64,000 nucleotides of DNA from Heterohyrax brucei. Its lineage: Eukaryota; Chordata; Mammalia; Hyracoidea; Procaviidae. A program made the translations under genes and the position numbers. The stretch spans positions 43,760,501 to 43,824,500 of the forward strand of contig CM053164.1 of NCBI GenBank assembly GCA_028571685.1. The letters are read 5' to 3'. Below, one piece after another: positions 36,747 to 48,070 of the stretch. The number at the start of each line of letters is the position of its first letter. Within the stretch, counting starts at the first letter, position 1. The notes below the pieces were generated by a model. That model did not search any database, had not been told where the DNA came from, and saw only the letters and a program-made list of their open reading frames with translations.

Positions 36747-39700
36747 GCTCTTCATTTCTGGAGATGGGGCAGCAGGTGACTCTTGTGCAGGGGCTGGTTT
36801 GTCCGGAGGGGACAAGCAATGTGCAATACAGAATCTTTCCTACCCTTACACTCCCCAGCCTACCACCATCTCCAGAGCCGTGGCAAGGCTCCTTGAGCGT
36901 GCACAAAGACGCTGCCATTGCAGGGGCTGAGGGAGCTCTCAGGACCCTTCCTGCCCGTCCTTGCAGATGGCCCATGGCAGAGCGGCTTTACCAGAAGACA
37001 GGCTGTGAGTGAGATAGTCAGGGCACAGGTTGGCTCTGCCAAACACCCGAATACCAGGCCAGGACTAGTGCTAACAAAGCCACATAGTGTGCTAGCCAGC
37101 TTCCCTTCACCCAGTGTCTAGAGCTGAGCAGGATGTCTCCTATAATTACTGTCTCACTGTTCTGTCCCTAGACCCTTCTCTCGGGACCAGGCAGGGGCCC
37201 CTCCCTAGTCCCTGCCTTTCCCCACCCTGGCTCAGGTGACGCCACCACCACCCACAGAGATTTAATAAGCGTGGGCCTCGACCCTCCTCAGATTGTTGCC
37301 AGGTGGCCCCTCCCTAAGCCTCACAGGCATTTGTACTGTGGATGGAAAAGCTGGGAGACAGGTGTCTGGGTGGCATTCCTGCAGCAGTGGTAGCCCCAGC
37401 ATCTGGCTGTTCCTGCCCTGGCTGCTCACTGGTCTCAGTGAGGCATTAGGCCTTCCTGCCCTCTGTGGTCATCTGATACCTGATGGGTCAAGTGCTTTTC
37501 CTTCTTCATACCCCTGCCCACTTAGTCTTCTCTCTGGTCCGGTTAATGACTTGTGAACATTTGGTCCAGAGCTGTTGCTGTGTCTTATGCCTGATTCCTG
37601 TGAATGGGAACCACCTCTGGCTGCTGAAATCCAAGGTGTGTTGCTACCTGCTGCCGGAGAGCTGCCGCTTGCCACAGCGGGGATCAGAGGGGAAGCGTTC
37701 CCCCCGGCCTCTGGCACCAGCACAGCTTGGCTCAGCCCTGCCTTCCCCTGTGAGTCCTTTTCTCTTCAGGGCATGGATCCTGCTGACCGTCCTGTCCGTG
37801 TTGTCCTCAGAAGCAGCTTCTGGTCAGACTTGGCTCTGTGGGCTAGTGCTCTGGGGAGAGTGCTGTTGGCTGATTCAGCTCTAGAGATGATTGTACGGTA
37901 ATTTTAAACTATGTGTCTATTATTGAAACCAAACCCGGGGTGGGTTAAATCATAAGATTAGACTCTGGAGTGGGCAGGGAGACCTCACTGTGCAGCTGCC
38001 CTCGGGCAGGGAGCCTCGTGGAGATGGGACAGCCTGAGGACTCAAATATACATCCCAGAACAACTGAGTAACACACATGGGAGCACGTAGACCCTGCGGA
38101 GCAAGGAGATTTTGATAAAGAATTTTGTTCAAAATGTTTCAAGAAAGTATTCCCACATTTCCTTGATGGTGGCCCCGCCCTCCCGGTTTCTCAGAGGCTC
38201 TGGGAGGGTGCTCCTGACGGGACTGGGCAGCGAGGTGTCTGGCTTCAGATGAATCGGAGAAGCAGGAGTTGGCAGAGACAGTGAAAGAAAACTACGTGCC
38301 CTCAGCTCTGAGAGGCGTCGTCATCTCAAGTATTTGTAGCCGAGTGGGAGCTAGTTGTGTCTTTGGGTATACATCTGTATGTTTCTTAAATGAAGCTGCT
38401 TTCTGGTCTTTTATTTCTAAAGGTCTCTTTACTCCTAACTTTGCACAGCACTGATGCTAAGCTTGGTCACAGTCTGTGACTTGGGGCCTGACTGAACTTT
38501 GTTGAAGCAGAGTGTGGGCTTTAGTTTAGGGTGGAAGCTGTGTTGGCTTTGGGTCCAACAGAAGGCCTAGCCTAGCCAACCCAAAGGGCTACCAGAGCTG
38601 CCTTCGTGTTAAGTGCTCTCTGGCTTTCCTAGGAGGGATTTCGCAAAACTAGAGGTTATTTGGGAATACTGCGTTTATGCCTAAGTCATGAGCATATCCT
38701 CAACTTCCGTCTGGGGAGCTCTCCCAAGTTCACATACACCTGACCCCTTGTGTCAGAATCACCAGACATCCAGCTTGCTGCCTCCTTTATGATTCCATCT
38801 AAGGGAGCAGCCAGGGTAGGGTGCATCTTGAGTTTGAGTTGGGACTGCTGTGTTCCCCCCGTGCCTATCCACAAAATAGCTGGTATGGACTCTGGCTGGG
38901 CTGCCGGCAGCTCTGGGATGACACAGGGGAGATACTCCTTGATGGGCCACCTGGCTGGCCTTTTGGGAACACTCTTCTCTTGGCTGGGTGGACAGGGATA
39001 GCTGCTGACATAAGAAAGGAAGGAGACCCCCAGGTGAAGCTTTGGGCATAGTTAGAGCCAACTCCAAGTAGAGAACTCACTGGGGAGGTTTTCAGAAACA
39101 GACTGTGCTCTGTCTGAGCAGGTCAGTCAGGTGTGTCCCCTGTGCCCGTTACACAAGCCATCTCAAAGCCAAGAGCCATCAGAGGCTGCTGCTTCTCTTA
39201 CATAGGCTTTGGGGAAACGAGACTTATCTCTGCTCCCACTTGGCTACAAGTGGAAAGTGAACTGGGCTTTATGGAGCACTGAGACCTTTCTCCCCTCTTC
39301 ATGATAGGCCAGCAGTGCTCCTTGGAAATATCCCCACTTACCTATCAGGTTGATTTTCTACCCTGATCAGACATCCACATTGCCCCTTAAAGGAAGAATT
39401 AAGAATAAGCATCTACTACATGTCAGGCACTGTATTAGGCACTTTTATATACCCTCCTTAGGAAGAAACTAAGGGATGAGGGTGCCCCCTTATGAAAGGT
39501 TCCTAAGGAATTGAGGGACAGTTACTAAAACACTTGGAGATGAGAAGGTCTTTCTCAATCTCTGTTCTCCGAGGCAAGATGGCCTTCAGTCTGAGGTTCT
39601 CAATGATCTGTTCCCTACAGTAGCCTCCCAGGCCCAGACTTCTTCTTCTTGTCCCTCCACCCCTGTGATGTGCTCCTTTGCATTCCATAGATGATAGGAG

Positions 39701-39861
39701 GGGTGACATGAGTCCTTACAGAATTCGTGGACCAATAGAATATATAGTGTGTAGAACTTTTTAAAACTGAAGTAGAAGGGTCTTGCTACGTTTGGCTTGT
39801 TAAGTCTTCTTGGCCTTCATCTTAAAAGCCAGCATCTCACTATTTATTGGCAGATTGGAGC

Positions 39862-39916
39862 ATGTGTGTGTGTGCGTGCGTGTGTGTGTGTGTGTGCGTG
39901 CATGTGTGTGTGTATA
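39862..39916. repeat. TG-rich microsatellite in the FOSL2 3' UTR
   Basis: TG units interrupted by GCG, followed by GTGTATAT. In the mature mRNA this is a GU-rich tract. Confidence 0.9.
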
Positions 39917-41023
39917 TTTCCAGGCCTGTCCCTGTCCTATGACTTTTTAAAAGGAAACCCAGCCTTCCCTCTACTAATTAAACATCTTCTCATGCTTCTA
40001 GATTTTGGCCATACATCAGCAAAGAATTTCCATTTTGTATTGGTGACATGTTCAGGAGGGGCTGGGTCAGATTTTGAGATGGGGCATGGGAAGGGTGCAG
40101 AAGAAGAAATTGACATTTATTATATTATTTATTTTAAATGTTTACATCTTTGTGTTATAGCAAGCCTGCATAGAAGAAACAGCATTAAAATACTCACTTC
40201 CTTTCTCCCCTCCTTCCTTTTCATTTCTAAAAGTTTCGGCCAATGATGCCTGTTTTTCTTTTTTTCTGAAACAATTTGTGACTTGTGCTGTATAAACTAT
40301 AAAAATGTTCTGTTTTTAAAAGATGAATTGTCATTCCTCTGGGGACAGTGGTCAAAAAGAAGTCTGCATCATGAGAGAACAGAGTTGAAGACCCTGCCCT
40401 GTTCTTCCCCAAATCCTTTTCTCTGTATGATTAAAAGTTTATTCCATTTATTTTAGTTTGTGGTTACTTGATGTTGAGAAAGAAAATATTTGACGTTGTA
40501 TAGACAATAGGTATCAGGGTGTTGTTTTCTGTGGTGGGAGATGTATATATGTAGTATTTTGGTATATAGTGGAAAATCACACACCTTGTGTATCTATATC
40601 TGAGGTATGTCAGTGATGTGGACTGAAGTGTGCTGTAGACCCTGGAGGCCAACAAGTTGTATGGATTCATTTATTGCTCTGTGGGGATTTAATTATCTTT
40701 CTGAGCACCTTTTTTTTAAAGTAATAGTGAAATGGTCCCAGTGGAGAGGCTCCTGAATAGACCTCTCAAGGCGGGACCATGAACTCAAAAGTCTTTGTAT
40801 AGTTTTGAATATTGAGGAGTATCTAAGCTCGGAAGTGTCTCTGCTGGTATTTGTTGTTGTTTATTTTGTAATCTTACTGTAATACAAGCCTACAGTATTT
40901 GCACTAAAGAAAGCTTGTTAGAAGAAGATTGCTGCTATGGAAGAAAGAGCATATTAAAACTTCTCTCCCCCGCACTTTTTTTTTTTGTTAGCTTTTCCAC
41001 CTTAATTAAGTAGCATTTTGTAG

Positions 41024-41070
41024 AATAAAATGGATTAAGACTGAAGAGCCTCTGATGGTTGGTTTATTCC
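41024..41070 (+). terminator. FOSL2: Distal FOSL2 polyadenylation signal
   Basis: AATAAA at 41024-41029 is followed 20-40 nt later by a T/GT-rich element (TGATGGTTGGTTTATT). Cleavage is expected near 41045-41055. This is the last strong hexamer with a good downstream element before clear intergenic repeats begin at 41472. Confidence 0.75.
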
Positions 41071-41471
41071 ATCCTTTTTTCCTTACTCTCTTGTTGCTTC
41101 TCTTCACCTTCACCTGTGTCTCTTGTGGCTTAAGTTGGTGCCTCTGCCCAAGTGGTCAGGGAATGGCTGTCCTGGAATCTCTTTCAGGAAAACTGAGGTG
41201 AGCTGCTGGGAGGGGCACTGGCATCTCCCCACCTTCCTTTGCCATGCCTCTTTCCCTCTGACCCTTCTCCTATCTCCTGCTAATCTTTTCTGCACTTCTC
41301 GGGGCCAAATTCCCAGCCAACTGCCAACCACAGCTAAGGTATTAGCCAATAAAAGCTCAATTTGCTGTGCCTTTCTGAGGGTGTTTTGTTTGAACAGGTT
41401 AACACTGGAAGCCTAGAAATCTTAAAAAAGCAAACAACAACTACAAAAGATGTATCACTAAAGTTTCTGTA

Positions 41472-41680
41472 GGTCTCTAGGTGGTGCAGATAGTTTGCAC
41501 TTGACTGCTAATCTAAAGGTTGGCAGTTCAAACCCACCCAGCATCACCATTGAAGAAAGTCCTGGCAAACTGCTGCCATGAAGATCACAGCCAAGAAGAC
41601 ACTAGGGAGCAGTTCTACTCTGTAGCGCATGAGACAGCTACGAGCTGAATCGACAAGATGGTGATATGTTTGGTTTTCCC
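41472..41680 (+). mobile_element. AfroSINE downstream of FOSL2
   Basis: CTAGGTGGTGCAGATAGTTTGC, then GGTTGGCAGTTCAAACCCACC, GAAGATCACAGCC, GGGAGCAGTTCTACTCTG and GTTTGGTTTTCCC. It is a near full-length copy of the long type. Confidence 0.85.
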
Positions 41681-42049
41681 TCGAAAGCTGGGGTGACGGT
41701 CAAAGAAGATGATGTTGTGACAGGCTCTGAGAATGCCTGAGGCTGGCAAGTGAGAGGGGTGATCCCACTTAAAATTTCCTTTTTGAATAGACAGAGGTGG
41801 TCAGGCTTGGAACACTCACAGATGTCAGCAGAGGCCCCGTCACCACGCAGAGCAGGAAGCCCTGGGCAGTGAGGCAGTATCTGTTGTGGTATATGCCTTG
41901 TTTACAGCGTAAGTGGTGGGAGGCAGATTCTTCATTAGTTAATGCCTGCCAGGCTTGGCAGCTGGCTTAGAAGTAGCACCTGAGAAATTACACCGCTCGC
42001 TCTAAGCCAACAAACTTAACATGCAGGCCTCCTTCTCGGGAGGACCTCA

Positions 42050-42168
42050 GAGCACTGGACTGAGAGTCTGAGGAGCCCTGAGTCTTAGACCTATCTCTAA
42101 CACTCATTGGCTATCAAGGCTTTAAGAAAGCTATTTAACTTCTCTGGGTTTTCTTTTCTTCATTTGTA
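42050..42168 (+). repeat. MIR interrupted by an RTE derivative
   Basis: CTGAGTCTTAGACC and TTTAACTTCTCTGGGTTTTC precede the insertion. The MIR-like sequence resumes after 42483 (CCTCATTTGTAAGAGGGAGGACGG). Confidence 0.6.
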
Positions 42169-42169
42169 A

Positions 42170-42482
42170 CGTAGATAGCTGCTGTCCAGTTGACTGTGAC
42201 TCATGGTGACCTTACGTATAAGAGAATGAAATACTGCCTGGTGGTTCATCATCCTCACGGTCACCAAAATGTTTGAGCATGTCATTGCAGCTATTGCGCC
42301 ATCTCTCTCACTGAGCATCCCTTGTACCTTGGCTGGACCTGGTCTTCACCAAATATGATGTCTTCTATTGACTGATCCCTCCTGGTGATACGTCCAAAGA
42401 AAGAAAATTGGACAATGTTCTGTGATGATCCATAATGTTTTCACTGGCTTATTTTTGGAAGCAGATCACCAGGCCTTTTTCC
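42170..42482 (-). mobile_element. Internally deleted RTE LINE with target-site duplication
   Basis: Read on the minus strand, the first 80 nt match the RTE/AfroSINE2 5' region (AAGGCCTGGTGATCTGCTTCC, GAACATTGTCC). They pass straight into the RTE 3' region (CAGGAGGGATCAGTC, GAGGATGATGAACC, CACCATGAGTCACAGTCAAC). Everything between, including endonuclease and reverse transcriptase, is missing. The insert is flanked by TCATTTGTAA at 42160-42169 and 42483-42492. It was therefore probably mobilised as a short unit rather than decaying in place. Confidence 0.7.
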
Positions 42483-42913
42483 TCATTTGTAAGAGGGAGG
42501 ACGGTGATAACAAGAGTGTCTGCATAGGAGGGATAACAACACCTCTGTTTCTTTACCAGTGGGCCCGGACTGTTAGGGAGGCAGCCACTCAGAAGTGTTG
42601 GCATCAGCCCTCCTGTTGACCTCTTCTGCCTGAGCGACTGGGAGACACAGGAGAGTCCAGGGTGTTTCACAGCACCTGTACTTCCTTGACCCACTCACGT
42701 ACTTCCTTGTGGTGTACAGATCAAGGAGGTGGGGACTTGGAGTGTTCCTGCTCAGCCAGCCCTGTAGGCTTTTGGGGTCATGCTGCCCAGACAGAAGCAT
42801 GTACTCATGTTTCTATAATTGCCTCTCACACCTCAGCATTCCCATAACATTTCTCATCTCCCAGTAACACTTCCATATCCATCTCATCTATTTAAATGTC
42901 CACCTTTATTATG

Positions 42914-43369
42914 AGATCTGACAATTAAGTCCATGAACTTAATTGTTCTAAGTGCTACATATTTCATTGCTGAATGGCTATTGTGCATGTGACACGGTGG
43001 CAAGTTCGCAAACTTAATTGTATATTTGTCTGTGAGGGAGTTTTTAGCTAGTAAACAAAAGTATTGGAATATCTTCCCTACTGGCCTGATCTGGCCCCCA
43101 GTGACTTCTTTCTTTAGCTGAAGAGAAAGGAAATATTGAAAGGAAGACATTTTTATGACGTTCAGGATATCAAGGGTAATATAATGACAGCTCTGATGGC
43201 CTTTCCAGAAAGAGTTCCAAAATTGCTTTGAAGGGTGGACTAGGCTCTGGTATCAGTGCACAGCTTCCCAAAGAGAGTACTTCGAAGGTGATCGTAGTGA
43301 TATTCAGCAATGAGATGTGTAACACTTTTTCTAGGAGGAGGTCACGAACTTAACTGGCAGTCCTTGTAT
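42914..43369 (+). mobile_element. Palindromic mariner-derived element, copy 2
   Basis: It shares the core and both ends with the 7375 copy (TCTGACAATTAAGTCCATGAA at left; CACGAACTTAACTGGCAG at right). The D-L-A-P-S-D-F-F block is intact, with the catalytic Asp codon at 43103-43105. The left arm is about 110 bp shorter than in copy 1. Frameshifts and the absent N-terminal half rule out activity. Confidence 0.75.
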
Positions 43370-45059
43370 GACATGTGACAATCTGGTGGTTTGGTGGCTG
43401 CCAGACCCTGTCTAGTACCAGTAAGTGCCTTAAAAGTGTTCTGACAGCTTTGTAGTCTTCTACTGGGAAAAACAAGTCAGAGCAACTGCTCTGGGTCCTC
43501 ACTCCTGACAGTCTGCTGGGACAGTTGTTCAGTCAGCTCCAATCCTAGGCTGTCTTGATCCAGTCCACTGACCTAGGTTGATGGTAAATGCCATTGATTA
43601 TATCTCCAACAAACTTAGTTTTTCAAGGATTAAACAGAATTTTGAGGGAAGATGTCTTGGTGAGGGGCTCCTAGTACAGCCCCTTTCACTGGGCCCAGAT
43701 CTCAGGTGAATACAACTCAGTCGCCAGGTTTTCTTTGTTCACTAGATGATTTTCTCTAGCAGTTAAAACCTATAGACCTTGGTTATAAAACTGACTGATG
43801 CAGCTTGATTATAGTACAGCTGTGGGGATCTGAGCTGCAGTGCTATTTGAAATGCAAGGCTGTGATTTTCCCTTCGGCTGTATGTGTTTAAAGGGTGGAT
43901 GGAATACTTGTACGTGGGCAGCCCAGTGCCAGCTCACCTCGAGGTGAGCCCACACCCAGCAGGCCCCTGTGAGCAGGATGGCTGAGGGCCACCTCTCCGG
44001 GTCAGGCGAGGCAGGGCCGTGTACCTGACCTGGGTTGCTGACGCTGCACCTGCCCTTGCTCTAGCTGACAGAAATTCTGCTCCTCCTCTGATCAGACAGC
44101 AAATGCACTGTTTCCAGAGAAACTGTTGGGACAAGCCACTCACCCTCCTTTACAGTCAGCCTTTGCCTTTGCAAAACCTCCCTGGAGTGCAGAGAAACTG
44201 TAACACATGACATTGCTGTTGGTGTGGAATCCTCCCCTCTCCTCTCCACTGGGTACTTGGTGGACAGCTGATCACAGCGATGTTTTGTCCATACTCTGTC
44301 AGCTGCTGTCACTGGAAAGTTCCACTCATTTATGACGGGGGAAGGAGGGAGAAAAACCTAATTTAGGTTTCATCTTTGCAGTGAGAAAGTCCTTAATCAA
44401 ACTAAACACTTAACAAATCCTTATGTAAAACAAAGGAAGAAATAACCCAAAATATAAATACTCAGGAGTGTCCTGGCTTATAGCGGTGTTTAGTTGTAAT
44501 GATGTCTCTGACAACATGGTTCGGTTTGTACACGGGAAACCCCATTCCTTACCCAAAGGAGAAGCACAGGGGTTTGTAGGACCTTCAGGTTTGGTATTAG
44601 TCTGCCTTTTTGCTTAGGACATTTAGGAAGTTCCATATTATTTAGGTTATATTTTTGAGAACCCCAATGACTATTTTCTGGACTAAAAAGCAAACATGGA
44701 ACATCAACATGAAAATAAATGAGTAGCTATCAATAGTGAAGTTGTTTTCACGATTTGGATTTTACACCTTTGCCTTCTCATATGTGGCCTCATTCCGTAG
44801 CCCAAGAGAGCACCACTGCTGAATGCATTGGAAAAATCTCAGCTCCAGGCGAAATTCCTTTTCCCTTATGTAGCAGCGTGTCTGGTTCTCCAGTGCATAA
44901 GGCATGTGTTTGTTTCTCAAGATGGAATAAATCTGAAAAGATAAACTTTGTTCATTGATGAAAACAGAAATCTTTTTCAAACATAAAAGAACAGAATTTA
45001 AAAAATTAGTGTGCATATTGAGGCAGTAACCATCACATTCTTACTGGTGTGAGGGAGAG
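43370..45059. other. Intergenic, nothing recognised
   Basis: AT-rich DNA with several short open frames lacking domain or splice support. It contains no young repeat that I can name. Confidence 0.4.
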
Positions 45060-46150
45060 ACTATGTTTTTCATTCAAAAAGTATTTCTTTTTGTTCCTAC
45101 TAGGTGCATGACCATACAAAAGACACTATTTGGGACACAGAGTCATATAAGACACTATTTATACAAATGTAAGGTAGCTTTTTGTTTTACAGTCAAATGT
45201 TTTCAGCTGAAGTAGCAAAAAGCCACAAGCTAGAAGCTGCCCTTGAGCTGGCTACAGTGGAGCAGGAGCGAAAGGAGAGGAAACACAGATGTTTCAGGTA
45301 GGAGGCACTGTGGGATTGGCCTTCAGTAATGATGGCTACATGGAGGCTTCATGGAGGACGGTCACTGAGCTGGAGCCTTGAAGGATGGGCAGATGTCTGC
45401 AGATAAGGTGGAGTACAGAGCGAGCATCCCGGCAGAAGAGAGAATCTGACCAAAGCCATGGGCAGGGTGAAGTATGGCAGGAGTCTAGGGACCACAGAGG
45501 AGTCCTGGATGTCTGAAGTACGGGCCAAGTTAGAGCATGATAGGAATTGAAGCTGAGATCTTGAGGGTTTCGAATGACAAACTTGAATGCTTTTGTCACT
45601 CAGTCAATCAACACAATGTTTTCAGTGTCTGGTTGTGCCAGGCTCTATCTTTGGTGCTGGGGAGGGAGAGGGGACAAGGAAACTCTAGTGTCTCACTCCT
45701 GCCCCTACCTCTGACCTATCATCTAGTGGAAGAGGATCAAGATCTCCATCATTTGTGGCTGCAGTGAGTTACAAATTCACCGTGTCTCAAAAATGTATAA
45801 GGTACAGTGGTTGAAGATACTACTGGGGCTTTTCCCTAGTTCAGGGGTGCTCAGCACAAAGGGTATTTAAGCTGGGACCCCTCACAAAGAGCAGAAGTGC
45901 AAGATGTGCTTCTATGCATTGGTAGCTGCAAAGGGCTTATGAATAGAGGAGTGATACAACCACAGCGCTACATTAGGGAGATTAATCCAGCTGGGGAGCA
46001 GGTGGGGAGCGGGGAGGGAAAGAGTTTCTGTCAGCAGCCTACGAGAGAGCCAGGACAGGAAGAAGGTGTCCTGGAGAGGCTGCAGCCCAAGATGTCTGGT
46101 TCCAGGAATAGACACTGAGAGCCAAGTGCAGGAGCTGGTTGGGGGATGGG
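45060..46150 (-). repeat. L2-type LINE remnant, fragmented
   Basis: GAGCTGGAGCCTTGAAGGATGGGC, GGCAGAAGAGAGAATCTGACCAAAGCCATGGGCAGG and GGGAGATTAATCCAGCTGGG resemble the reverse of L2 3' sequence. The match is weak and the limits are approximate. Confidence 0.4.
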
Positions 46151-46589
46151 GAGACCTGCATCCTGAATTTAGTTTTAGACACTTGAAAGGAGGAGCTTGC
46201 AGGATTTGCAGATGTCAGGGTTCAGCTGCGGTGGAAAGGCTGGACAGGAGATCCAGAATAAGAATTTTCTTTTGGAAAAAATCGCATACCCTTTCAGACT
46301 GGTACCACCATCAGTTCACGTTTCCCAACTGCCCTGGGCCTCAGAGAGCCTATGAGCCCTTCTGTATTTTCCTGGCCAGCTCTCTCTCCTGTTCTCCAGA
46401 GTGGCTGATTCAAACTGCCTACTCTCTTCTTAAACCTTACCCCTAACCCCATCGTGTTCCGCATTGAGTTGTCTCCTCTCAACTTGCGATGTTTACAAAC
46501 CTTTTGATGTCTTTTGTCTTATCTCCTTCACCTGCCACAAGAGAGAAGGGTCCCGCCTGCTCCCCAAGGCTCGTTTCTTCACCAAGCTC

Positions 46590-47010
46590 CAGGACCTACC
46601 ACATTCCTTTTTCTCAAGGATCCTCTTCATTCAGTGCTCACTCCTCTTACCATGTCATTGACCCACACCTCTCCAAGATTCCTTTCCCACTGGCATTAAA
46701 CAAGGTCAAATCTCTCCCATCTTAAAAATTGAAAAAAATCTTGACTCTGCCTCCCATTTCAGCTTCTCAGCCTACAGTCTCGAAACAGTGATCTAAACTT
46801 ATTGGCTCTACTTCCTGCCCTCCTGCTCTTCCCTCAACCCACTGAAGCCTGGCTTCTACGCCCACTGCCCTGAGTCTCTGTACTTCCTTGTGACTAAATC
46901 GTACAGGACACCTCGACCTTCACGTTACTTGACCACCAGGGTCCACACTGCTCACTGCTCCTTTAAGATGCTATTTTCTTTGGCTTCACTCTTCCTGCCC
47001 TTCGCTCTTC
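46590..47010 (+). repeat. CR1/L3-type LINE remnant
   Basis: TGTCATTGACCCACACCTCTCC, CATCTTAAAAATTG, CTCTACTTCCTGCCCTCC and CTCAACCCACTGAAGCCTGGCTTCTACGCCC follow the order of the old mammalian L3/CR1 reverse-transcriptase region. Decayed. Confidence 0.4.
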
Positions 47011-47022
47011 TTTCTCACTTCC

Positions 47023-47438
47023 TGTTATGGATTGAGTTTTATCCTCTTCACCCCTCAAAAGTGTGTGTTGGGATCCTAACCTCAGTACCTATGGATATAA
47101 TTTTGTTTGGAAATAGGGTTTTCTTTGTTGCCTTGATTAGATCATGCTCAGTGAGTTGAGTCTTGAAATTTTGAGTTCTAAAGACAGTACATTAGACACA
47201 GAGATATGTGTATGCACAGGGGAAGATACATCATGTTGAGAATCATCTACAAGCAAAGGAATACCAAGAGCCACCAGGAGACACCAGACTCTAAGAGATA
47301 GGCTCACAAGAAGGATCAATGTGGTTGAAACCTTGATTTGGACTTTCATCCTCCAGATTTGTGAGAAAATAAATTTTTGTCCGTTAGACCCACCCACTCG
47401 TGGTACTTGTGTTACACCAGCAGGAGGAAACTAAGACA
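47023..47438 (+). mobile_element. MaLR-type solo LTR (MLT1 family)
   Basis: Runs from TGTTATGGATTGAG to GGAAACTAAGACA, with TTTGGAAATAGGG, CATCTACAAGCAAAGGAATACC and GTGAGAAAATAAATTTTTGTC. There is a complete 5' TG end and a poly(A) signal-like AATAAA inside. Confidence 0.8.
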
Positions 47439-47639
47439 GCTCTCGTGTCAGTGTACTCCAGTGTTTCAGATGTTTCAAAGCTGGGTGTTCTGTCCAGCAC
47501 CACTGCTACCTTCCTAGTGTGAGCACCTGTCATCTCTCCCCTGGACAACCACCATCACCTCTAATCTACAATCCCCCAGCAGTCAGACAGGTCTTTTGAA
47601 TTATTGCGCTGATTATGTAATCCGTCTGCTCAAAACATG

Positions 47640-48070
47640 ACTTAGGTGTTTATCAGTTAGGATTTCATTCAGCTGCCTGTGACAGAAAACTTCAACAAAT
47701 AGAAAGTTGAAGTACGAGGTTTTATTCTTTCATATAAAATTTTGGTGCCAGGAGGTTGAAGGCTGGTCTGAGGGTTTCATAAAGTTGTCAGGGAGTGGGG
47801 TTCTCCAGCTCTTCTCTCTGCTGTTCCCAAGAGGATGGCCCTAGTTTTCATGACCCAAGTTCTAGCAAACTCAAGCCATCATTATTTGCTTTTCAAGAAG
47901 CAGTGTGGAGGAATGCAAGGAAAAGGGATCCTCCTACCTGCTTTATTTTGACCCTTTCACTATTATGGAGACTTCCCTGGAAAAGCTTATGACACTTCTC
48001 TTTGTATTTTTATCAGCAAGAATTTGCGGGCCTAGCTGCAAGGAAGTCTTGGAAATGTAATCTTTATTAC
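47640..48070. repeat. Ancient interspersed repeat related to the 9006 copy
   Basis: ATCAGTTAGGATTTCATTCAGCTGCCTGTGACAGAAAAC resembles the start of the 9006 element. The remainder is decayed. Confidence 0.4.

Larger units (their letters stand above)
36241..41050 (+). other. FOSL2: FOSL2 3' UTR
   Basis: About 4.8 kb of AT-richer sequence between the stop codon and the distal poly(A) signal. Candidate early poly(A) hexamers (ATTAAA) occur at 36741, 40430 and 40953. Near the end are an AU-rich patch (about 40114-40140), a TGTTTACA octamer (40139-40146, miR-30-type seed match), a Pumilio-type TGTATATA (40542-40549), and overlapping CAGTATT/TTTGCAC (40893-40904, miR-200b/429- and miR-19-type matches). 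A long regulated 3' UTR is typical of FOSL2. A TG-rich microsatellite sits at about 39862-39916, and a MIR-like remnant at about 39390-39480. Confidence 0.75.
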
